Assembly: GCA_903828955.1 (NCBI GenBank)
Contig: CAIKOA010000009.1
Span: 1 to 38,065 of the forward strand
From: an uncultured Microcaldota archaeon
GTDB lineage: Archaea; Micrarchaeota; Micrarchaeia; Anstonellales; Bilamarchaeaceae
Direction of reading: 5' to 3'
Length of the DNA stretch: 38,065 bases
Below are positions 29,440 to 36,895 of the stretch, piece by piece. The stretch's first letter is position 1. Each line of letters begins with the position of its first letter. The notes below the pieces were generated by a model. It was given only the letters and a program-made list of their open reading frames with translations, was not told the origin of the DNA and did no database searches. Position numbers and translations under genes: made by a program.

Positions 29440-30099
29440 TTATTCCCTAACCGTTTTCCTTGCCCCGGCAATAGGGGAAACCGGATGAGCCGAGGGGAAT
29501 GCCTTCGGGTTCCCGCTCTGCCTTTTTATAAACGGCGACTCAATATTTGGCCTCCAGCTCCTGCGCGCGAATGTGTTCTCAACGCTCCTCTTAATGCGTG
29601 GGTCATCCTTTTCATTAAAAACAACAGAAGTCAGCAGCCTCTCAATGTTCTCCAGGGTATCCTTGCCAACGTCCCCTTCCCTGAACCTGCTCAACAGCTC
29701 TATCGCGGCATTCCGCGCCGCTCCTCCAATTAATGGCTCCGCGGCAATCTTGGAAAGTACGATCCCATTAGAATCATTCGCAACATGGAGGCATCTACTT
29801 ATCGTTTTCGCAGAAATCGCGGGATCAGCCTGGCTAAGCACCAAAACAAGGCCATCTGAAATCTTTGAAGCAACGGCCCCCACCGCCCCTTTCAAGAGGA
29901 GGCCTGCAAGCGCTTCGCAGGCTTCTTCCCTGGAATAGTTTCCGCCAACAAGAGTGTCTATGCCAGCAATTACCGCCTCTTCATTGCTGCTGCCAAGCTG
30001 CCTAAGAAGATTAGCGGGAATTCCGCCGTTTGAAGAAGCGCATCTATACCCCTCTCTGGGAACATCGCCTCCCGTAAGACTATATTTGCCAGAACTCAT
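29440..30099 (-). CDS. Predicted helical-repeat protein, cluster member 1
   Basis: No named family recognised. The body (about 25-170) is an array of amphipathic helices (LRQLGSSNEEAVIAGIDTLVGG, ALAGLLLKGAVGAVASKISDGLVLVL, AARNAAIELLSRFREGDVG) with the spacing of HEAT/ARM-like repeats. The C-terminal 45 residues are Pro/Arg/Ser-rich and probably disordered. Soluble; no signal peptide. A TATA box at 30141-30148 and GGTG before ATG 30099 mark an independent gene. It is the most downstream of five similar genes. Confidence 0.6.
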   Translation of the reverse strand: MSSGKYSLTGGDVPREGYRCASSNGGIPANLLRQLGSSNEEAVIAGIDTLVGGNYSREEACEALAGLLLKGAVGAVASKISDGLVLVLSQADPAISAKTISRCLHVANDSNGIVLSKIAAEPLIGGAARNAAIELLSRFREGDVGKDTLENIERLLTSVVFNEKDDPRIKRSVENTFARRSWRPNIESPFIKRQSGNPKAFPSAHPVSPIAGARKTVRE

Positions 30100-30140
30100 T
30101 TCCCCACACCAAACTCTATAGGTTTATTTGCACTAAAAAT

Positions 30141-30148
30141 ATTTATAC
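30141..30148 (-). promoter_or_regulatory. TATA box of cluster member 1
   Basis: GTATAAAT on the - strand, directly after the stop of cluster member 2, about 45 bases before ATG 30099. Confidence 0.5.
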
Positions 30149-31147
30149 TTATCGAGTCTTGAGCGGAGCCATCGGAGTCGGGTCCTTGCTCTCGAGCGGC
30201 TTTCTTCCATTCCCAGGCGCGATCGCTATCGGAGGCTTGCTCGAGTTCCAGTCAGGAAGCACATTCTGCATCGCCTTAAGGACTATCCGGTGCAAGACCG
30301 GGAATTCAGACTTAAGCGGAAGTACTCCATCCCTGACCCTCTCAATCTGTTTCCTATCCTTTGAGTTCTCAACAATCTTAATCAGCGCCATGGCAGCCCT
30401 TTCTTTCTCAAAAAGGCCCCCATCCTTCAATTGCATAAGGAATCCGGCAACAATGTCCATCCCTTCAGTTGGAATGTCCCTCGCCTTTATAACCGCGGCA
30501 GAATCCTTCCCCGGACCGGGCTCGGCCTCAATCGCAACCGTTTCGTCCCCTCTGCGTTCCTCAACATATATGTGGGGCCTGCCCTTCCCTTCCTTTCCGA
30601 ACCTCTCCTTTATCGCCTTCTTTACCTCTTCGCTTTCATTCGGGTGCATGAGCCTCTGCAAAAGCGCCATCTCGATGGTATCAATTGTCCCCGGCCTCAA
30701 TTCAACTCCGCGGAAGCCCGCGAGCATCTCAACCGCGAGTCTCCTAAGCTCGGCCTTGTATTCAAGACGGTCAAGCATCTTTACAAAAAATTTCGCGTTT
30801 GCCTCGGTTCTCCTTCCCAGCCTGTTTGTAAGTATCATCTGTGCATCCTCAAAATGAACCCCGTTCCTGAGTTTTTCCACGAGCGCATCCCCCGCCTTTT
30901 CCATAACCTCGTCGCTATGGGGGAACTGGAGGACCTCTGCAAGCTTGTCAACTACTTCGCTCGGGCGGTATTTGCGGCCCATTTGCTCTCCGCGCATTAT
31001 GTCTCCTATGCCCATGAGCACTTTTTCATTCTGCTCGCTGGAAAGCCGTTCAGCAATGATTCTGGAGATCTCTGCGAATTCAGGTACTGGCTGGCGCCCG
31101 CTCTTGTCTCCGTGGCCGTTACCAGGCTTATTTCCAAACAAACCCAT
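30149..31147 (-). CDS. Predicted HEAT-like helical-repeat protein, cluster member 2
   Basis: No named family recognised. The N-terminus MGLFGNKPGNGHGDKSGRQP is polar and likely flexible. Two helical-repeat blocks occur at about 23-180 (ISRIIAERLSSEQNEKVLMGIGDIMRG, LAEVLQFPHSDEVMEKAGDALVEKL, LRRLAVEMLAGFRGVEL) and about 225-300. An acidic linker (RRGDETVAIEAEPGPGKDSAAV) separates them. The last 35 residues are Pro-rich and end MAPLKTR. A TATA box at 31171-31180 predicts a leaderless start. 332 residues. Probably a scaffold; partners unknown. Confidence 0.62.
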   Translation of the reverse strand: MGLFGNKPGNGHGDKSGRQPVPEFAEISRIIAERLSSEQNEKVLMGIGDIMRGEQMGRKYRPSEVVDKLAEVLQFPHSDEVMEKAGDALVEKLRNGVHFEDAQMILTNRLGRRTEANAKFFVKMLDRLEYKAELRRLAVEMLAGFRGVELRPGTIDTIEMALLQRLMHPNESEEVKKAIKERFGKEGKGRPHIYVEERRGDETVAIEAEPGPGKDSAAVIKARDIPTEGMDIVAGFLMQLKDGGLFEKERAAMALIKIVENSKDRKQIERVRDGVLPLKSEFPVLHRIVLKAMQNVLPDWNSSKPPIAIAPGNGRKPLESKDPTPMAPLKTR

Positions 31148-31170
31148 GGTATTATTTATGCACGAACCAG

Positions 31171-31180
31171 TATTTAAATG
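31171..31180 (-). promoter_or_regulatory. TATA box of cluster member 2
   Basis: CATTTAAATA on the - strand, about 27 bases before ATG 31147. The same ten bases occur before cluster member 3 at 33111-33120. Confidence 0.6.
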
Positions 31181-31207
31181 TTTCTTTTAGTGGATTTGTG
31201 TGTATCC

Positions 31208-31723
31208 TTACTGTTTCCTCGCCACCTTGCCATATTTTGCATACGGCCTCGAGCTCGGGCTCTCCAATCTATAGAACACAACCTGGCTAATCCTCATCCC
31301 AGAGTGCAGCATTATCGGAAAGGGCGCATTGTTCACAATCTCGAAAACCTGGTGGTTGTCGCTCCCCGGCTGCACAACCGCGGAAGTAATGTGCACCGCA
31401 AGCCCCATCCTCGCATATCTGCTTCTCCCTTCCAATCTCCCCATTAACCCAGAAGAAAGCGTAATCTTCTCCACACTCACTCCCAGGCACATCTCGCCTG
31501 GGGCAAGCACGACCGAATCCGCCTTCACTTGCGAAGTCGCCGCATGAAAATCCACCTTGGAAAGGTCCACAACCTTCCCGAAGTACTTCTCTTTAAAGAA
31601 CCAGAATTTATTTCCAAGGCTCAAATCCACCGTAGCCTGGCCAAGCTGGTCCGGCTTGAAAGGTTTTATTTTCAATTCGCCGGTCTTCATCGCCTTCCTT
31701 ATGTCAACATCCGATAGAAGCAT
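31208..31723 (-). CDS. dcd: dCTP deaminase (dUTPase-fold)
   Basis: Converts dCTP to dUTP, or directly to dUMP in bifunctional archaeal members. N-terminal MLLSDVDIRKAMKTGELKIKPF and QATVDLSLGNKFWFF are typical. The active site region is GRLEGRSRYARMGLAVHITSAVVQPG followed by HQVFEIVN with the likely catalytic Glu. 171 residues, normal. A TATA box at 31748-31757 predicts a leaderless start. It interrupts the helical-repeat cluster but has its own promoter, so a functional link is not implied. Confidence 0.88.
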   Translation of the reverse strand: MLLSDVDIRKAMKTGELKIKPFKPDQLGQATVDLSLGNKFWFFKEKYFGKVVDLSKVDFHAATSQVKADSVVLAPGEMCLGVSVEKITLSSGLMGRLEGRSRYARMGLAVHITSAVVQPGSDNHQVFEIVNNAPFPIMLHSGMRISQVVFYRLESPSSRPYAKYGKVARKQ

Positions 31724-31747
31724 GGGAAATACTAAAACGAGAAACTT

Positions 31748-31757
31748 TATTTATGTT
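31748..31757 (-). promoter_or_regulatory. TATA box of dcd
   Basis: CATAAATAAA on the - strand, about 27 bases before ATG 31723; it overlaps the last codon of cluster member 3. Confidence 0.5.
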
Positions 31758-33087
31758 AGGGCTTCTTTGCAGGAGGCAAAGTGGACAGCGCTCCGGCAAT
31801 CCTCCCCTCACTATCAGCCATTGGAGGCACACGCGGAGTCATTCTCCAGGAAGGCTGGCCAGCCATTTTTCCCCCATCAGTGGAAAAAGGCATCTTCTTC
31901 AGCATCGCCCTTATCCTTCTCAGGTGGTGGCCGAACTCCTCCCCGCGCCCTGAAAGGAGTTTCTCAATATGCATCAGTTCTTTCCTGTCCCTTGTGGCAA
32001 GGGCAATCAATGCAAGCGCATCTGCCGCATCCTTCCTCTCTTCCTTCTTGGGGTTCTTCAGCCCGTTCGCCAGCTCCCTCACATCGCTTTTCAATGGGCT
32101 CTCCGCGGCAAGCGCGGGCTGGCTTTCCCTGTTCTCTTGCGGAACATCCGCATCAATGGTAGCCCTCCCTTCAGCCTGAGGCGTCAGGGTGTCAAATACG
32201 CCCCGCCCGCTCTGGAACTTCGCAGGCTTTGCGAGCAATCTTTCCCCAATTTTTTCAAATGCGGCCTCTGCCGCGGAAACGAGCTTCGGGTCTTCTTCGC
32301 TCGCGGCAAGCCCCACCAATGCCTTCTCCGAAATTGTATGCCTTCCGTTTTGCCCGATCCACTGCACTATATTGAGCTTAATTCCGGGGTCCTTCTCCTG
32401 CGCAAGGTGTTCGCAGAGGATCCTTTCAACGCTATTTTCAGAGTCCTCGCTCCAGAGCGAAATAAGCCCCAGGAGCGCCTGGTTGCGCAGATTGGGGGAC
32501 TCGTTTCCAAGCGAGGCCTGGAATAGCTCTATCGCACTTTCGTTTCCAAAGCTTGCAAGTTCCCGCATCGCCTTAATCCTGAGCGCCTCGTCTTTAGTCG
32601 CCGCTCCCGCAACGTTCCAGATCACCTCGAATTTATCAGAAGCATTTGAAATCCGCAGAAGCTCGAGAAGTTCATGGGAGTCTTCCGCGCCCGAATTGCG
32701 TATAAGTGCGGCTTTGGTCTCAATTCCCAAACTCTGGCTCACGAGCGCAAACTTCTTCACTTCCAGCGGAAGCGCATTCGCATTATTTGAAAGCAGGAGC
32801 ATTATTCCCTCCGCATTTTTTTCCGAACCGGAAAGCACGCGGCTAAGCATATCCATTTTCTCCTTTCCCTGCGCCTTAGCGATTATTTGCGCAGCCGCAT
32901 TCCTTGCAGCAGCATTCACCGGCTCCTCCCGCCCTTCCTTTTCAAGCACTTCAAGAAGCTCCCTCAACGCAACAAGGGACGGGTAATTCACAATCTGGAG
33001 CATGCGTGCTATTGCAATCCCTTCATTTTCACTGTGGATTCCATCAAGTATCAATAAGGGAATCTGCGGCGCAGATGAATCGTCCAT
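31756..33087 (-). CDS. Predicted HEAT-like helical-repeat protein, cluster member 3
   Basis: The largest of the group, 443 residues. Residues 1-290 form repeated helix pairs (LVALRELLEVLEKEG, NAAARNAAAQIIAKA, LRIKAMRELASFGNESAIELFQASLGNESPNLRNQALLGLISLW, ALVGLAASEEDPKLVSAAEAAFEKIGERLL), the HEAT pattern. A disordered acidic linker follows (about 300-335), then another helical block (SDVRELANGLKNPKKEERKDAADALALIALATRDRKELMHIEKLL), and a Pro/Lys tail ending TLPPAKKP. No signal peptide. A TATA box at 33111-33120 predicts a leaderless start at 33087. Function unknown. Confidence 0.65.
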   Translation of the reverse strand: MDDSSAPQIPLLILDGIHSENEGIAIARMLQIVNYPSLVALRELLEVLEKEGREEPVNAAARNAAAQIIAKAQGKEKMDMLSRVLSGSEKNAEGIMLLLSNNANALPLEVKKFALVSQSLGIETKAALIRNSGAEDSHELLELLRISNASDKFEVIWNVAGAATKDEALRIKAMRELASFGNESAIELFQASLGNESPNLRNQALLGLISLWSEDSENSVERILCEHLAQEKDPGIKLNIVQWIGQNGRHTISEKALVGLAASEEDPKLVSAAEAAFEKIGERLLAKPAKFQSGRGVFDTLTPQAEGRATIDADVPQENRESQPALAAESPLKSDVRELANGLKNPKKEERKDAADALALIALATRDRKELMHIEKLLSGRGEEFGHHLRRIRAMLKKMPFSTDGGKMAGQPSWRMTPRVPPMADSEGRIAGALSTLPPAKKP

Positions 33088-33110
33088 CTATTTATTTATG
33101 TTGGCAATAC

Positions 33111-33120
33111 TATTTAAATG
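33111..33120 (-). promoter_or_regulatory. TATA box of cluster member 3
   Basis: CATTTAAATA on the - strand, about 27 bases before ATG 33087. The interval 33121-33189 contains no gene. Confidence 0.6.
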
Positions 33121-33189
33121 TTTTTAAAAATGGATTTTAATGTTTAAACTCGGGAGCACCCTCCAGCCCTCTTTTGCGCTATTTAATTT

Positions 33190-33915
33190 CTACTTTTTCC
33201 CAGTGAACATCCTTGCAGTGGTATCCGGCCTCTCCACAGCAGCCCTTGGCGCAGCAAGCGGCGGCTTATTTAGCGCGCTTGGAATCCCCTTCGCATCATC
33301 GTCCGGGCACCGCAATCTCCCAAGATGCATCTTCACAAGAAGAAGCGCGGGGGAAATCCCGCCATTCCTTTCTGCGCAGACCTGCATCGCCGCATGGATT
33401 CCCGAGACAGCCTCCAGATTATCCAGCCTGCCCGCAATCTTTGCAAGCGCCATTGAAAACGAGTACCTTGCCCAGTATGCCTCTTCATTAAGGCCGGTGT
33501 ACATGCCGAAGAGAACCCTCTCGTCCCCCCGTTCCGCAAACACCTGCGCAACCTTAACTCTTATGTCCACTTCTTTATTGTTAAGAAGTTCAATAAGGGG
33601 AGGGATAATGTCCCGCGGGTCCTTAAGCACATCCTCGAATTCGCGGGGCCCCATCATCAGCCTCGCAAGAAGCTCGTTCTTCACCCCGAATTCCCCATTC
33701 AGGACGTCCGCGGCAAATTCCGCCTTTTTAAAATAATTGTCGGCCCCGCGCAAATAAGTGAAAACAACGTGCAGGCGCCTCTCTTCCGCATTTGCGGGCG
33801 GCCTGCTTGGGCGCGGGGCAGCAGAGCCTTTCCCGCCCCCCTCTTCAACAAAATTCCTTACCTGGCCCGTAAAATCCTCAGAATCATTTTCTACATTTCC
33901 CCAGATGGAACCCAT
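33190..33915 (-). CDS. Predicted HEAT-like helical-repeat protein, cluster member 4
   Basis: ATG 33915 (MGSIWGNVENDSEDF) is chosen because the TATA box at 33940-33948 predicts a transcript start at about 33918; the frame is open to 33966, across that TATA box. A flexible N-terminus of about 45 residues precedes helix pairs (KKAEFAADVLNGEFGVKNELLARLM, IIPPLIELLNNKEVDIRVKVAQVFAERGDERVLFGMYTGL, YSFSMALAKIAGRLDNLEAVSGIHAAMQVCAER). The IxxLIELLNNKEVDIRVKVAQVFAE repeat is clearly HEAT-like. A Pro/Ala/Arg tail ends ARMFTGKK. Function unknown. Confidence 0.62.
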   Translation of the reverse strand: MGSIWGNVENDSEDFTGQVRNFVEEGGGKGSAAPRPSRPPANAEERRLHVVFTYLRGADNYFKKAEFAADVLNGEFGVKNELLARLMMGPREFEDVLKDPRDIIPPLIELLNNKEVDIRVKVAQVFAERGDERVLFGMYTGLNEEAYWARYSFSMALAKIAGRLDNLEAVSGIHAAMQVCAERNGGISPALLLVKMHLGRLRCPDDDAKGIPSALNKPPLAAPRAAVERPDTTARMFTGKK

Positions 33916-33939
33916 GAAAACCATATATGGAGATAAATG

Positions 33940-33948
33940 TTTATAAAT
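33940..33948 (-). promoter_or_regulatory. TATA box of cluster member 4
   Basis: ATTTATAAA on the - strand, about 27 bases before ATG 33915. It sets the start and argues against the ATG-like codons at 33924 and 33966. Confidence 0.55.
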
Positions 33949-33979
33949 GGATTTCAACGCGGGCAATCCGGAGCCCGCT

Positions 33980-34735
33980 TTAGAGCCTGATTCTCAGCGG
34001 GCGCGCGTTCCCGATTTCCCCGAGAATTTCATTTCTCCCTTTGCTTCTTTCACGCGCCCCCCTGCGGCCGCGGAATCTCTTCTGTCCCTTTTTTTCCTGG
34101 CTTTCCCCCATGGCGTCTTGCAGCATTTCCGCCCAAGCCCTTGAGGTGCGCCTCAGCTCTCCGGCGCATTTCTCCAGATCTACTCTTGAAGTGCCCACGT
34201 CCTTTTGAAGACTCAGGCGGGAGATGCCATTCTGGAGCAGCCGGAGGTCGTTTTCATTGCGGGGCACCATCCTTTCAAGCCCCCGGCTCGCAGTCCTCAC
34301 AACCCCTGAGTAGTGGTCGCCCAGCGCATAGCAGAGGGTCGGGATAGTGCCCGGCTCGCAAATCTGGCCGAGCGCCCATGCGATGCTTTCCCTTGCCCAG
34401 GGGTGGGGCTCGCGCATAAACAGGGCCTTGAGGGGGCCTGCCGCGCATGCGTTTCCGATTTTCCCAAGCGCAGCCGCCGCCTTTGCCCTCACAAACCAGT
34501 CGCCGTCGCCCAGCTTCTTCAGGAGCAATGGGATTGCCTCGGCATGCCTCATGCGGCCGAACACCTCCGCAGCGCCCGCGCGGGCAAACGGGTTTTCGTC
34601 ATCAAGGAGAGGGAGGATGTGGGGGGCTACTTCCGCGCCAAGGGCAGAAAGCGAGACCACTCCCCTGTTCCATGAAGTGTCATCACCTGCATAGAAAAGC
34701 GAAATGCGTTCCCTTACCTTGTCCTCATCAAGCAT
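33980..34735 (-). CDS. HEAT-repeat protein, cluster member 5
   Basis: The clearest HEAT protein of the group. Four repeats are visible at about residues 25-165: VAPHILPLLDDENPFARAGAAEVFGRM, AIPLLLKKLGDGDWFVRAKAAAALGKI, AAGPLKALFMREPHPWARESIAWALGQI and TIPTLCYALGDHYSGVVRTASRGLERM, of the short E-Z/PBS-lyase type. The last 60 residues are very basic (KKGQKRFRGRRGARERSKGRNE) and could bind nucleic acid. ATG 34735 (MLDEDKV) has GGTG six bases upstream; a GTG at 34744 is less likely. Upstream AT-rich sequence (34770-34800) contains TATA candidates. Confidence 0.72.
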   Translation of the reverse strand: MLDEDKVRERISLFYAGDDTSWNRGVVSLSALGAEVAPHILPLLDDENPFARAGAAEVFGRMRHAEAIPLLLKKLGDGDWFVRAKAAAALGKIGNACAAGPLKALFMREPHPWARESIAWALGQICEPGTIPTLCYALGDHYSGVVRTASRGLERMVPRNENDLRLLQNGISRLSLQKDVGTSRVDLEKCAGELRRTSRAWAEMLQDAMGESQEKKGQKRFRGRRGARERSKGRNEILGEIGNARPLRIRL

Positions 34736-34839
34736 CGGCTGCACCGTGTTCTAAACTTAAATGTGGATATTTATTGTATAAAATGATTTTTAAACTATTC
34801 CTTTGCAAAGAAGAAAACCTGGAAAAAATAAGACGCCCC

Positions 34840-35184
34840 TTAGAGAAGCTTGAGTTTTCCGAGTACTTTATCTATCTCATTCTCTGCCGCAGGCCCGGCT
34901 CCAAATGCAGTAATTGTTCCCGGCTCCACCTGCGTATGCCCGGCATCGTGGATGAGCGCGGTTGGAATCCCGGCCCGCTTGCACTTCTCAAAATACTCCA
35001 TTAATTCCGCTTCAGAATTAACCTTAAGCGCAATCTTCTTCATTCCGCCCTCTGCCCATTCCGCCCTCTCTTCCTTATTTGAATTCAGATAAGCGCAAAT
35101 GGATGCGTGCGCTCCCTGCGCAACAAGCTTTCCCTTGCCCATTTTCAAATCAGAGCGCAAAACGATTGCCTGCTTGTATTCCAT
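34840..35184 (-). CDS. pth2: Peptidyl-tRNA hydrolase, Pth2 type
   Basis: Releases peptidyl-tRNA stalled from translation. YKQAIVLRSDLKMGKGKLVAQGAHAS is the conserved N-terminal motif, and TALIHDAGHTQVEPGTITAFGAGP holds the catalytic region with its Asp. 114 residues, normal. ATG 35184 is chosen because a TATA-like TTTTAATAA at about 35206-35214 predicts a leaderless start; the frame is open to 35205. Confidence 0.93.
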   Translation of the reverse strand: MEYKQAIVLRSDLKMGKGKLVAQGAHASICAYLNSNKEERAEWAEGGMKKIALKVNSEAELMEYFEKCKRAGIPTALIHDAGHTQVEPGTITAFGAGPAAENEIDKVLGKLKLL

Positions 35185-35248
35185 ATGCCAAATATGGAAA
35201 AGCAAATTATTAAAAGAAGCAGTAATGCCAACGCAACTTAATTTTTAG

Positions 35249-35276
35249 AAAATAAAAATAAAGAAAAAGGAAGAAT
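35249..35276 (-). terminator. Oligo-T terminator after the first Yip1-like gene
   Basis: Directly after the stop at 35277, the - strand reads CTTCCTTTTTCTTTATTTTT and continues T-rich with no hairpin, the usual archaeal form. Confidence 0.5.
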
Positions 35277-35951
35277 TTATGCTCCCGCGCCCGCAATCGC
35301 GCCTGCTGCGCCCACTCCGAGCGCAATCAGGATGATCCCGGCGATTATTGCAAGAATCATCGTGATTACTATTGCAGTCACGAACATCACGACTACGGTC
35401 ACGATTCCGCCCAGCATCTCAACCTTCTGCACAGCCCTTACAGCCACGTACATAAGGTAGAGCGACCAGAGGAAGAGCAGGATTGCAATGATCCCGTTCA
35501 GCATCCCAAGGAAAGGCAGGAGCCCGAAGACCAGGTTGAGCACCGCGGTGATAATCGTTATCGCGCCGGTGAAGAGCATCACAACATAGAATTGCTGCGG
35601 GAAGTTGCCCGTTCCCTTGAAGCCTGCCTTGGCCACAAAGCTACCAACCCACTGGATAACGTAGTTGGAGATGAGCGCCCAGATAAGCGTAAGGATTGAG
35701 CCGACCACGACCGCCACAATCATGAGCCCCCCGATAATGTTACCGCCAAAGAGTTTCATGAGCGGAGCAAGCGCCGCTGCGCTTGTTCCTATTGCAAGCC
35801 CAGCGCCAATGAGGGCAAGGAGGAAACTTACTACCCATGCGAACAGGATTACCATAATCGCGTCCTTCACGGTCCCCTTTTCCTTCTTGGCGAATTCTTC
35901 CACTTTACCAGGCAGAAGCGCCTGGAACATTTTTGCATATATCTCGAACAT
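35277..35951 (-). CDS. Yip1-like polytopic membrane protein (copy A)
   Basis: About 224 residues with roughly five membrane segments after a 35-residue amphipathic N-terminus (MFEIYAKMFQALLPGKVEEFAKKEKGTVKDA). The loop FVAKAGFKGTGNFPQQFYVVMLFTGAITII and the pattern of Gly-rich helices resemble Yip1-domain proteins. It shares about half its residues with the next gene. Start 35951 (MFEIYAKM) has GGTG six bases upstream. The C-terminus is a Gly/Ala membrane segment. Role unknown; archaeal Yip1 proteins are often clustered and may shape or organise membranes. Confidence 0.7.
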   Translation of the reverse strand: MFEIYAKMFQALLPGKVEEFAKKEKGTVKDAIMVILFAWVVSFLLALIGAGLAIGTSAAALAPLMKLFGGNIIGGLMIVAVVVGSILTLIWALISNYVIQWVGSFVAKAGFKGTGNFPQQFYVVMLFTGAITIITAVLNLVFGLLPFLGMLNGIIAILLFLWSLYLMYVAVRAVQKVEMLGGIVTVVVMFVTAIVITMILAIIAGIILIALGVGAAGAIAGAGA

Positions 35952-35988
35952 GCCATACACCTCTCTCATAAGCTATTTATTTTTATCG

Positions 35989-36013
35989 AAAAACCAAAAA
36001 ACACAAAAAAGGG
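35989..36013 (-). terminator. Oligo-T terminator after the second Yip1-like gene
   Basis: The - strand has three T-runs (TTTTTT, TTTTTT, TTTTT) directly after the stop at 36015, separated by GTG and GG. No hairpin. Confidence 0.55.
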
Positions 36014-36014
36014 C

Positions 36015-36683
36015 TCATAACCCCGCTACGGCGGATTCCGCCCCCGTGATTCCGAGCGCCCCTGCCAATATCCCCCCAATCACGACCGCAGCCATTGCAA
36101 CTGCCAATGCCAGCAAAAGCATTGCCACCATCGTAATAACCGCGCCCGCAGTTTCGACCTTTTGCACCGCCTTAATCGTAATATAAGTAAGGTAGAGCGA
36201 GTATAGGAAGAACAGCATGCTAACGATGCCCCCAATCGTCCCAAGGAAGGGCACAAGCCCGAGGGCGAACACTAGCAGCGAAGTAATTATCGTAATTGCG
36301 CCCCCAAAGAGCATCGCAATGTAGAATTGCTGAGGGAAGTTGCCCGTTCCCTTGAAGAAGCTCTTTGCAACCCAGCTTCCTGCAAAGTGGATGATATATC
36401 CTGTAACTATGGAAATCACCAGGCCGAGCACCTGAGTTATCAACAGCGCCAATATCATTATCCCTCCCACTACCGTTCCCCCGAAAATAGCGGCTGCCGG
36501 CTGGACTTCGGTGCCTGCGTTCCCCACTGCCAAAAAGATTCCTATGATTGCGAGTATCAACCCGACTATCCAGGAAAGAAAGATTGCCGTTATCCCTTTC
36601 TTCACGGTTCCCTTCTCTTTCTTTGCCATCTCCTCAATGTTCCCCGGCATCACTGCCTGGAACATTTTTGCATACAGTTCCAT
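36015..36683 (-). CDS. Yip1-like polytopic membrane protein (copy B)
   Basis: Paralogue of the gene at 35277: the motifs YAKMFQAVMPGNIEEMAKKEKGTVKK, FKGTGNFPQQFYIAMLFGGAITII, LVPFLGTIGGI, and YLTYITIKAVQKVE match nearly position for position. About 222 residues and five membrane segments. ATG 36683 or 36686, with GGGTGAGA upstream and a TATA-like AGTTAATAAC at 36724-36733. Each copy has its own terminator, so they are separate units produced by tandem duplication. Confidence 0.7.
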   Translation of the reverse strand: MELYAKMFQAVMPGNIEEMAKKEKGTVKKGITAIFLSWIVGLILAIIGIFLAVGNAGTEVQPAAAIFGGTVVGGIMILALLITQVLGLVISIVTGYIIHFAGSWVAKSFFKGTGNFPQQFYIAMLFGGAITIITSLLVFALGLVPFLGTIGGIVSMLFFLYSLYLTYITIKAVQKVETAGAVITMVAMLLLALAVAMAAVVIGGILAGALGITGAESAVAGL

Positions 36684-36723
36684 CATTGATCTCACCCACT
36701 TAGGCGCCCTTTCGGAGAAAAGG

Positions 36724-36733
36724 TTATTAACTC
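36724..36733 (-). promoter_or_regulatory. TATA box of Yip1-like copy B
   Basis: GAGTTAATAA on the - strand, about 45 bases before ATG 36683. The same ten bases on the + strand, TTATTAACTC, recur at 36858-36867 before nurA. Confidence 0.45.
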
Positions 36734-36741
36734 TTGCAGAG

Positions 36742-36760
36742 CCACCGGAAACCCACCCTC
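36742..36760. repeat. 19-base direct repeat, copy 1
   Basis: CCACCGGAAACCCACCCTC, identical to 36832-36850 and in the same orientation, 90 bases apart start to start. Confidence 0.85.
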
Positions 36761-36769
36761 GAGCCCTTC

Positions 36770-36785
36770 AGGGGGCGCCCCCCCT
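36770..36785. other. GC hairpin between the direct repeats
   Basis: AGGGGGCGCCCCCCCT folds into a six-pair stem. On the - strand the surrounding stretch (36770-36815) has three runs of five to seven G and could form a G-quadruplex. No T-run follows, so not a terminator. Confidence 0.5.
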
Positions 36786-36831
36786 AAAGTGCTTCACCCC
36801 CAGCAACCCCCCATGAATGTATTTGCTACGC

Positions 36832-36850
36832 CCACCGGAAACCCACCCTC
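36832..36850. repeat. 19-base direct repeat, copy 2
   Basis: Perfect copy of 36742-36760. It sits eight bases before the TATA-like TTATTAACTC preceding nurA, while copy 1 sits eight bases beyond the same string of the Yip1-like gene. Confidence 0.85.
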
Positions 36851-36857
36851 ATTATCT

Positions 36858-36867
36858 TTATTAACTC
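36858..36867 (+). promoter_or_regulatory. TATA-like element of nurA
   Basis: TTATTAACTC, about 35 bases before ATG 36896, with no Shine-Dalgarno site at the start codon. Leader about ten bases or none. Confidence 0.45.
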
Positions 36868-36895
36868 AATTATTCATTTCCTAGAATTAGATTAT

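Noticed and set aside
36742-36850. Two identical 19-base repeats considered as a CRISPR remnant
   Set aside because: Only two copies, a 71-base spacer, no third repeat and no cas genes nearby.
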